Below, one piece after another: positions 22,591 through 28,688 of a stretch of 28,688 nt of DNA. How positions within the stretch are numbered: position 1 is the first letter of the stretch; each line of letters begins with the position of its first letter. This stretch comes from a virus. Below the pieces are notes generated by a model. It was not told the DNA's origin. It did not search any database and saw only the letters and a list, made by a program, of their open reading frames with translations. The position numbers and the translations under genes are program-made. The stretch lies in IMG/VR virus record IMGVR_UViG_3300009163_000136, positions 1 through 28,688 of that record; one strand, 5' to 3'.

Positions 22591-22616
22591 GCCCCCAGAG
22601 ACGAATCCCTGAGGGC
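22591..22616 (-). terminator. Hairpin after the capsid gene (possible partial terminator)
   Basis: On the minus strand GCCCTCAG pairs with CTGGGGGC (eight pairs, one G-U) around a 10-base loop, just after the capsid stop. Only a short ATTT follows, so it is at best a weak terminator. It could instead protect the abundant capsid message. Confidence 0.45.
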
Positions 22617-22623
22617 TATTCAA

Positions 22624-23580
22624 TTACAGAGCCATATTCAAGTCAGCAACGATACCGTGCGCGGCTTCGTTTTTAACTTCCAATGTGCACTCAACCAAAA
22701 TCTGAGTCTTGTCAGCATCACCAGCTTTTGCAAGCTCGTTAGTCTGGAAAGGACGCAGATAAGCGATTGCAGCGTACTCAGGATCAAGTACCAGAGCATC
22801 GCGTGTACGCATGAAACGGTTAGGAACAACAGCCATTGAGCCGAAGTCTGACAAGTAAACGTCAGCAGCACCAACGATAGTAGCTTGCGAACCGCCTGTA
22901 CCACCATTGACGTTATAACGATAAGCCGACAGACCTGTGAAGCTAGATACTTTCTGCTTGCCCAATGCACCAACCATCAGAATCTTAGGTGAACCACCCG
23001 ATACAAATACCTCAGAAACGACTGTTTTCAGCAGAGCTTCAGTAAATGTACGTGTGTTACCGTCTGTACGAGTTGATACACCGATAGTAGTTGGATCACC
23101 ACCGTTAGTCTGAGCATCAGAGTTAGTCTTGATCCATGACAGCAATGAACCCATCTTACGAGCAGTAGAGTTAGTTGTACCAGCAGAACGACCTTGATTA
23201 GCCAACAGAATAGTCTCTAGATCACGCTTGATTTCATTTGATGCCTTAGCCAATTGGTAAGCCTTCTCAGACTTACGACCAGCTTTGTTAACTGTATCCA
23301 AAGTGCCAGAGACCTTGATAGTCTTTTGCAGAATCTGAGTATAGTTACCCAAGCGAGTTGTTGGAGACAATGTAGCGTCAGAAGCATCAGCACCTTCAAC
23401 AGCAGCATTGTTAGTAGTTGCAGCAGCCAACGAGTCAGTCTGCCACTCGTGGTAAACAGCAGTTGCCTTAGTCTTGCCAATAGAACTCATGAATGGAGTT
23501 TCAGTAGGCGTAATATCATAAATTACATCGGTCAAATCTTCACGCTGACCAATTGCGTCATAAGCATTATAAATAGCCAT
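22624..23580 (-). CDS. Major capsid protein, HK97-fold DUF5309-type
   Basis: 318 residues. The N-terminal segment REDLTDVIYDITPTETPFMS and TKATAVYHEWQTDSLAAATT, a middle TQILQKTIKVSGTLDTVNKA, and the C-terminal DVYLSDFGSMAVVPNRFMRT and DPEYAAIAYLRPFQ are hallmarks of the DUF5309 group of major capsid proteins. It forms the icosahedral shell. It lies directly after the scaffold gene in the usual order. A hairpin follows its stop. Confidence 0.9.
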   Translation of the reverse strand: MAIYNAYDAIGQREDLTDVIYDITPTETPFMSSIGKTKATAVYHEWQTDSLAAATTNNAAVEGADASDATLSPTTRLGNYTQILQKTIKVSGTLDTVNKAGRKSEKAYQLAKASNEIKRDLETILLANQGRSAGTTNSTARKMGSLLSWIKTNSDAQTNGGDPTTIGVSTRTDGNTRTFTEALLKTVVSEVFVSGGSPKILMVGALGKQKVSSFTGLSAYRYNVNGGTGGSQATIVGAADVYLSDFGSMAVVPNRFMRTRDALVLDPEYAAIAYLRPFQTNELAKAGDADKTQILVECTLEVKNEAAHGIVADLNMAL

Positions 23581-23591
23581 GATTTAATTCC

Positions 23592-24548
23592 TTATAAAAA
23601 TCGTTCAAATACACTAGCTGCATCGCGGATACTTCCGCTAGACTTAGCTCGTGCCTTTAGTTTCCGCATTTCTTCAGCATTACTATCTCTAGGCTTGCTT
23701 ACTCCAGCTTTAATCGCTTTAGGAGCCTCGTTCACCTTCTTAGTGATAGCTGGTTTACTTGCGACTAACTTATCGTACTGCATAGCCTTATACAGAGTTA
23801 GTACCGCACGACTATCATAGACAGCCGCTAATTCGTTATCAGAAAACCCTAACTGCTTACCAAAAGCTCGAATATCATTTCTGATAGCCTCACCCTTAGC
23901 AGGATCAGTAAATTCAGGGATAGCAGTAGTCAGTTTTTGCATTTCCTCAGCCACTAAGTGCTGCATCTGCATCTGTCTTTCTTGCTCCTGTTGCTGATTA
24001 ATCCTATTTCTATCAGCCTGTACAGCAGCTAGCTGCTTATCTCTCTGAATCATATCTGCAACCTTTACAGAGTATCCAATAGGATCAGTCTCTTTTAGGT
24101 ATTCCAGATTTTCTTCTTGTTGCGGCTGTAGCCATTGCTCAATCATCTCAAGTCTCTGCGCGTACGTATCACGCATCTGCTTGGCTTCCTGAACTGCTTG
24201 ACGCTCGGCTTCGACTACCTTGCGCTCTTCTGCGACAGCTTGCGATTTCTTGGTGTAATCCGTGCCAAGTTGATAGGACTTGATAAGCTCATCAAGCGTT
24301 ACCTCACGTTCTTCTCCGGCTGCTTTAACCAGATACGTGGGCTGCTCTTGCTCCTCACCGTCATCTTCCTGTTCTACCTCAGATTCCTCTGATTCGGCAT
24401 CGCTTTCGTTAGCTTCTGAATCCGGTTCTGGTTGTCCTTGTTGGGAGCCATCTTCACGTTCCATCATGCTCAAGAAAGCGTTAGCTGCACCTTCTACCGT
24501 TAACTCTGCATTTCCCTGTTCGGGAGTCGTGCTTTGAGTATCGCTCAT
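23592..24548 (-). CDS. Capsid scaffolding protein
   Basis: 318 residues, highly charged and helical. It has an acidic, disordered region (about 40-70, runs of E, D and S), then long coiled-coil helices rich in Q, E and R (VAEERKVVEAERQAVQEAKQ; NRINQQQEQERQMQMQHLVA). The C-terminus (AEEMRKLKARAKSSGSIRDA then ASVFERFL) is basic, as expected for the capsid-binding end. Position directly before the capsid gene supports the call. AAGGAAACAT precedes the ATG. Confidence 0.85.
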   Translation of the reverse strand: MSDTQSTTPEQGNAELTVEGAANAFLSMMEREDGSQQGQPEPDSEANESDAESEESEVEQEDDGEEQEQPTYLVKAAGEEREVTLDELIKSYQLGTDYTKKSQAVAEERKVVEAERQAVQEAKQMRDTYAQRLEMIEQWLQPQQEENLEYLKETDPIGYSVKVADMIQRDKQLAAVQADRNRINQQQEQERQMQMQHLVAEEMQKLTTAIPEFTDPAKGEAIRNDIRAFGKQLGFSDNELAAVYDSRAVLTLYKAMQYDKLVASKPAITKKVNEAPKAIKAGVSKPRDSNAEEMRKLKARAKSSGSIRDAASVFERFL

Positions 24549-24588
24549 TTATGTTTCCTTAATTATATCGCCAACCGGACGATTCGGA

Positions 24589-24819
24589 CTACAAAATCTT
24601 AAACTTTTTTGCATCAATCTGCTTTTGATCCGCTAACCCTTGAATGTGATTATCAATGGACTCTAAGACTCTTAAACGCATATACGCTTGCTCACGTATC
24701 TCTACATCGTTATAGTCGCTATTTAAGAACTTAGTCATCTCTACACCTCTGAGTTCTTCCATCATCTCTATGAAGAAGTCATCTCTCAGCAGGTTTAATG
24801 CCCAATCTGATTTTTTCAT
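24589..24819 (-). CDS. Small conserved helical protein between ART-like and scaffold genes (76 aa)
   Basis: A helical protein (KKSDWALNLLRDDFFIEMME; REQAYMRLRVLESIDNHIQG) matching a short family seen between portal and scaffold genes in related podoviruses. It is coupled to the preceding gene by ATGA overlap. No catalytic motif. It may help head assembly. Confidence 0.6.
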   Translation of the reverse strand: MKKSDWALNLLRDDFFIEMMEELRGVEMTKFLNSDYNDVEIREQAYMRLRVLESIDNHIQGLADQKQIDAKKFKIL

Positions 24820-25532
24820 TTTTCAAATATAGATTTAATTTTTGCATTAGTCAAAGCAATAGCTATATCACCCTCATCAGCAGTATTTTTTATCAAAATT
24901 GCATCATACTTACCAGATTTTACAGCATTTCTAAATTTTGTAGATTTATCGCCAAATTGTAATTCTCCTGCTTTTTTACCTTTAGCATTAATGGTAAATA
25001 CTTTCTCAGCATTAATATTTACAGGATAAACAGCACCACTTTCAGCAGGAGCAAACTCACTTGCTACTTTTGGAGACTTAGCAAAAAATCCCCTAATTCC
25101 TTCTAAATCAGGCAATGAAGAAAATGATGGGAATGGAGTAGTTCTTGCAATATCTTTTGGATCAATTAATGGACCAGTATCAATTACTTCTTGTTTCCAT
25201 TGTGGAACATTAGGAACTGTTGCCCTAACTTCTTTAGTGTAATCAAAAGGATACATTCCTTTATACCAAGTTCCCTTAATTGGATTTACTGAACCAACAA
25301 ATCCCATTGCTAAGTTTCGAGTGTAGTCATCCACCATTTGCTTTGCTGCTAACTGCTCCGGCGTAGATGGTCTGCCATTCATAGCATTACGCTCTGCCTG
25401 AACCGCCAATAAAGAAGCCTGATTAAACGCTCCAGCCTGTTGATTCATCTGACCAATAGCTGCTCTAGGATCGTTCGCCAATAGCCCTAAACGAGTTCCT
25501 AGCAGGTTATCAATGCTATCTAGCAATCCCAT
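24816..25532 (-). CDS. Portal-adjacent protein with ADP-ribosyltransferase-like C-terminal domain
   Basis: 238 residues. The N-terminal 1-85 is helical (AAIGQMNQQAGAFNQASLLA) and looks virion-related. The C-terminal 87-238 follows the order of ART/ART-PolyVal toxin domains: TWYKGMYPFD (88-97, where a YHG-like block would sit), GFFAKSPKVASEFA (148-161), AVYPVNINAEKVF (167-179) and GKYDAILIKNTADEGDIAIA then IKSIF (207-236). The usual catalytic His is a Lys, so activity is uncertain. The C-terminal coding DNA is about 30 percent G+C (36 of 120 at 24841-24960), lower than the portal gene. It may be packaged and injected, like T4 Alt; this is inference. Confidence 0.45.
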   Translation of the reverse strand: MGLLDSIDNLLGTRLGLLANDPRAAIGQMNQQAGAFNQASLLAVQAERNAMNGRPSTPEQLAAKQMVDDYTRNLAMGFVGSVNPIKGTWYKGMYPFDYTKEVRATVPNVPQWKQEVIDTGPLIDPKDIARTTPFPSFSSLPDLEGIRGFFAKSPKVASEFAPAESGAVYPVNINAEKVFTINAKGKKAGELQFGDKSTKFRNAVKSGKYDAILIKNTADEGDIAIALTNAKIKSIFEK

Positions 25533-27631
25533 TACATTCCTCTAGTCAGAGAGCCTAGTTCACGTAGAGCCTTCAATGTCAGCTCAGTCTGCTTGTTCTT
25601 CGTAGCCTCGTCAGCCAAGTCCATAGCCAGTACGGCTTGCAATTGCTTAACTGCTAACTCAGCTTCCTTAATACGCAACTCAGCAGAGTCCTTCTGGTTC
25701 TTCATATTGATTTCTATGCCCTTTCGGGTAAATTCGGCTTCAAGTGTCTGCCTCTCAAGATCAAGTTTCGCCGCATCAATCTGAGCCTTAGCTTGTGTCT
25801 TTTCTCTTTCGACCTGAGCCAGCATCTCAGCAACCTGAGCCTGTGCGTCTGGGGATGGAGGCTGTGGCTGAGAAAGCGCAGCATTTTGCTCTGGCGTAAT
25901 TTCATTCATGAACTCGTTAGCATCTTTGAAACCTGCCGACTCAATAAACTTCGCAAGCGTGTTGCGATACTGACCGATAGATACCAAAGGATTAGAAGCA
26001 CCATACTGCTGAATGATCTGCTCTTGCTTCGCTAGAACCATTTGCAACATGGCTAACTTCTGATCTCTATCTCCTGAGCCTAGACCAACATTAACGCTGA
26101 CATCGTACTGATTAGCCCACGTTCTAGGATCAAACTGAACGTACTTACCACGCATACGAACGACTCTAGGCTTGTCCTGATACTTGCCCAATAGATGCAA
26201 GATGCCCTTAAACAGACTCTTTACACCTGTCTCAGCAAAGATACGAGCGATTAACTCTAGCTTGCCTGAGTTGGACTTCATCATCGCAGCCACAGCAGTA
26301 GCCGTTACATTGCTCAATACGTCTGGATCAAGTCCTGCCTGAGAGTCACTAACACCTGTACGTTTAGCCTGTACCGCATCCAAGTATTCCAGCATAGGCA
26401 TTGCCTGACCGAATGTACTTGCAACCGTTAGTGGAACCAGAGCGTTCGGGTTCTTCATGCGAATTACGCCACCAGCCGTACTGTTAAGCAAGTCATCCAC
26501 ATTAACCTGACCATCAACATAACCAACCCTAGCATTATTAGTCAGGTACAGATTGTCTAAACTTTGTCGTGTAATCGTGGACTTTTGGAGCTGGATATCC
26601 ATCGTCCTGTCAGCCAGAGATTGACCGAAGAACTTGTGCGGAATAGGAATAGGACAGATAGAATGAAATGGAACATAGTCTGTTTCCTCATCTTCCAATA
26701 TCTCAGAACCGCAATAGACAATACGCCTTAACTCAGCAATACCGTCATCATCCTCATCGATACGTATATAGCACTCGTATACCTCAACAGTCTCCATCGA
26801 GAAGTCTAGGCTGTTGTTCTGGTCTGGCTGTTCACCGTTAGGGAATCGTGCAATACGCTCAGAGCTAAACTCTAAATCATTGTAACTAGCCAAGTCATCG
26901 ACTACCTTCTGATCGTAGCCAATAGCCACCAACTCAGAACGAGTCATGAGCCTACGATGAGCTACAAAGTTAGCCTCCTCGATATTACGAGCAGACTTAG
27001 CAATCAAGAACTCCTCTGGAGGTACATTCTCAATCTTTACCTGACCTGATTCTTCAGTACGCTGTACATACACTTCATAGCTAGGAATCTGTATGACATT
27101 GCCCATCATGTCCGACATTTCCGTATATTCTATTTCCTGCTTGACAACTTTAAGCGACTGATCCGATAGCAACAGAGCCAGTTCATCCTCAGTAAGATTC
27201 TTATACTCTTCCTTCGTTACGTCTGTTTTCTGATCCCAATACGATTTAACTACGCCTACCTTCTGTAGCAGAGCGTCCTTGAACCAGTTATGTAGGATGA
27301 TTAGACCGTCATTGTCACGATAGAAAGCCCAGTTACAGTAGTCCGTAGCCTGTTTAGCTGACTCTTCGTCCTGCTGACCTCTAGGCTCAAAGTAGACAAT
27401 ATCCTCAGTCGTGGTAAATACACGCATTAACTGTGGCAATGCACCATCGATAGCCTCAGCTACCTCACCTGTAACTATCGAGCTACGACCTTCACGCTCG
27501 TTACCGTAAGGCTGACGTAAGTAATACTCTAGTGCCCTCGTTCTATCTTCGGTAGTCTCTGAGTCAAGATAACCGATTGCATTATCAATCTCATTCTCGA
27601 CAATGCTTTTTACTTTGCCTTCGTCCATCAT
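25532..27631 (-). CDS. Portal protein (P22-type)
   Basis: 699 residues. The N-terminus TTEDRTRALEYYLRQPYGNE, then RSSIVTGEVAEAIDGALPQL, ILHNWFKDALLQKVGVVKSY, PFHSICPIPIPHKFFGQSLA and TGVSDSQAGLDPDVLSNVTA are typical of P22-like portals. The C-terminal 120 residues are long coiled-coil helices (VEREKTQAKAQIDAAKLDLE) like the portal barrel. It forms the dodecameric DNA channel. AAGAGGA precedes the start; the second Met codon at 27628 is an alternative. Its stop overlaps the ART-like gene as UAAUG. Confidence 0.92.
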   Translation of the reverse strand: MMDEGKVKSIVENEIDNAIGYLDSETTEDRTRALEYYLRQPYGNEREGRSSIVTGEVAEAIDGALPQLMRVFTTTEDIVYFEPRGQQDEESAKQATDYCNWAFYRDNDGLIILHNWFKDALLQKVGVVKSYWDQKTDVTKEEYKNLTEDELALLLSDQSLKVVKQEIEYTEMSDMMGNVIQIPSYEVYVQRTEESGQVKIENVPPEEFLIAKSARNIEEANFVAHRRLMTRSELVAIGYDQKVVDDLASYNDLEFSSERIARFPNGEQPDQNNSLDFSMETVEVYECYIRIDEDDDGIAELRRIVYCGSEILEDEETDYVPFHSICPIPIPHKFFGQSLADRTMDIQLQKSTITRQSLDNLYLTNNARVGYVDGQVNVDDLLNSTAGGVIRMKNPNALVPLTVASTFGQAMPMLEYLDAVQAKRTGVSDSQAGLDPDVLSNVTATAVAAMMKSNSGKLELIARIFAETGVKSLFKGILHLLGKYQDKPRVVRMRGKYVQFDPRTWANQYDVSVNVGLGSGDRDQKLAMLQMVLAKQEQIIQQYGASNPLVSIGQYRNTLAKFIESAGFKDANEFMNEITPEQNAALSQPQPPSPDAQAQVAEMLAQVEREKTQAKAQIDAAKLDLERQTLEAEFTRKGIEINMKNQKDSAELRIKEAELAVKQLQAVLAMDLADEATKNKQTELTLKALRELGSLTRGM

Positions 27632-27658
27632 AATGCGTTCCTCTTAGGATTTTCGCAA

Positions 27659-28688
27659 TTATACAATCCATTTTGTATTATTGGGCAATTCTGACTGCCA
27701 TGAAGTTTCATTATCGTCAAGACTTATCGCTAGATACCTAAATGCGTCTGCTGCATGGCTAGACCAATCATGTAACGGCTTATCGTAGAACACCTGCTGT
27801 CTCTCGTTATACTCCCTCCGGTAGTTCCTGAGAGCATCCAGACCTGCTTTAGTCTTATGATCGAACCAGCATTGCGGTAATAGCCTTCTGGTGGCTTGTA
27901 TACCGTCTGCAATCGATAAACGAGGAGCTACAGTTATATCGAGTCCAGCTTCACTTAAAACCTCTCTACGGCTCTTCCCTGTGCCTAGCTCTCTGACTTC
28001 AACGTCATGAGGCAAGAACTGCGTGTAGCCTTCGTAGTCGTTATCTTTGAGCCATGATACATACCAGTCCAAACCGACTCCGTGGTTTTCCGTGAAGTCA
28101 ATAAGTCGTACCTCTTTTCCCACCACCTGAGCAACCCACAGACTAGTAGAATCAGACATCCCCAAATCCCAAGCAACATAAGAGCGACACAAGTCATCAC
28201 GTTCAATAGTGGTGATTCGGTTCTTAGCCTCAAGATTGTTGATAATCTGCCCATAATAGCTACCCTCTACGGCTGCATCAAAGCTGCACTCGAACTCTTG
28301 GTTATACTTGTCATCGCCCATTTCCTTACGAGCACCCCAAAGTTCCTTCTCCGCTAGTATCCCTGTATCACTAGCCTTGAACTCTAGTAGCTTCCAGCCT
28401 TCAGCAGTCTTAGCCCTGTCTCTGAACTCTGCGAAATGGTTTCTGCCTTTAGGCGTACCAATGAATAAGCACCACGTAGGAGCCTCGTCTGTGTTCCTAT
28501 CCGCTAGTGCTGGACGTATAACCTCGTTCCATATCTTAGGGTTCTGATCGCCTATTTCATCAAGAATAACGCCATCGAAATACTGCCCCCTAAGGCTATC
28601 AGCATTATCGCTACCGTACAGGCTAATCCTACGACCCCAAAAGTCAACTCTAAGCTCTGAGATATTAGCAACAGCCCCAAGAGGACGA
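27659..28688 (-). CDS. Large terminase subunit, N-terminus cut off
   Basis: The reading frame is open from the right edge to the stop at 27659, about 342 residues, well beyond the internal ATG at 28321. Visible motifs: NISELRVDFWGRRISLYGSD, Walker B DGVILDEIGD, the ATPase coupling motif LFIGTPKGRNHF, and the nuclease domain with VAWDLGMSDSTSLW (first acidic cluster), a second acidic region near HDVEVRELGTGKSRREVL and the last one in HDWSSHAADAFRYL. The motor packages DNA into the head and cuts the concatemer. The Walker A part lies outside the window. Confidence 0.92.
   Translation of the reverse strand, partial: RPLGAVANISELRVDFWGRRISLYGSDNADSLRGQYFDGVILDEIGDQNPKIWNEVIRPALADRNTDEAPTWCLFIGTPKGRNHFAEFRDRAKTAEGWKLLEFKASDTGILAEKELWGARKEMGDDKYNQEFECSFDAAVEGSYYGQIINNLEAKNRITTIERDDLCRSYVAWDLGMSDSTSLWVAQVVGKEVRLIDFTENHGVGLDWYVSWLKDNDYEGYTQFLPHDVEVRELGTGKSRREVLSEAGLDITVAPRLSIADGIQATRRLLPQCWFDHKTKAGLDALRNYRREYNERQQVFYDKPLHDWSSHAADAFRYLAISLDDNETSWQSELPNNTKWIV

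Noticed and set aside
23254-23820. 188-residue plus-strand ORF opposite capsid and scaffold genes
   Set aside because: It is antisense to two well-supported virion genes, rich in Ser/Leu as expected from reverse reading, and lacks a ribosome site or known motif.

Overview
This window is part of a tailed-phage genome, most likely a short-tailed (podovirus-type) virus. It is cut at both ends: a DnaB-type helicase gene runs off the left edge and the large terminase gene runs off the right edge. A terminase, P22-type portal, scaffold and HK97-fold (DUF5309-type) capsid, with no tape-measure or tail-sheath genes, point to a podovirus. No integrase, attachment site, tRNA, CRISPR array or insertion sequence was seen. 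Several small proteins (the 63-residue Cro-like regulator, the protein with a CxxxCDxxxC start, the DUF1376 replication protein) resemble families I associate with phages and prophages of Burkholderiales. Together with the fairly low G+C, this suggests a freshwater betaproteobacterial host. That host assignment is inference.

Layout. (1) Positions 1-2503, minus strand: replication operon with a winged-helix-like protein, a tiny zinc-ribbon ORF, a DUF1376 replication protein, a stand-alone CHC2 primase zinc-binding protein and the helicase. The DUF1376 gene contains an iteron-like repeat cluster that looks like an internal replication origin. (2) Positions 2504-2593: divergent control region with a good sigma-70-type promoter on the plus strand and a perfect 12-base palindrome between its -35 and -10 boxes. 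(3) Positions 2594-5668, plus strand: early operon of small unknown proteins, an ERF-family annealing protein, an SSB-like partner, a UUCG-loop terminator, then a Cro-like repressor and four small genes linked by overlaps. (4) Positions 5644-28688, minus strand: one very long late block. In transcription order (right to left) it holds terminase, portal, a protein with an ADP-ribosyltransferase-like C-terminus, a small protein, scaffold, major capsid, a small conserved protein, a glycosyltransferase, a head-tail adaptor, a small beta structural protein, a 53-residue protein, a 1059-residue repetitive fibre/adhesin, a beta-propeller-like tail protein, a small virion protein, a GNAT-like protein, four Gly/Ala-rich internal or ejection-type proteins, a second fibre, a lysis cassette of overlapping membrane proteins with a GH24 lysozyme, a Cys-rich protein, a metallophosphoesterase and a coiled-coil protein.

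How it works together. The left operons would replicate and recombine the DNA: origin recognition by DUF1376, helicase loading, ERF/SSB annealing. The late block packages DNA, builds the capsid and tail, and lyses the cell. Genes are packed extremely tightly: six junctions are UAAUG, one is UGAUG and many are AUGA, so translation is probably coupled along the transcript. The points most worth a second look are the origin-like repeats inside the DUF1376 gene, the ART-like protein beside the portal, and a 25-codon membrane microORF that exactly fills the gap between the holin-like gene and the lysozyme.
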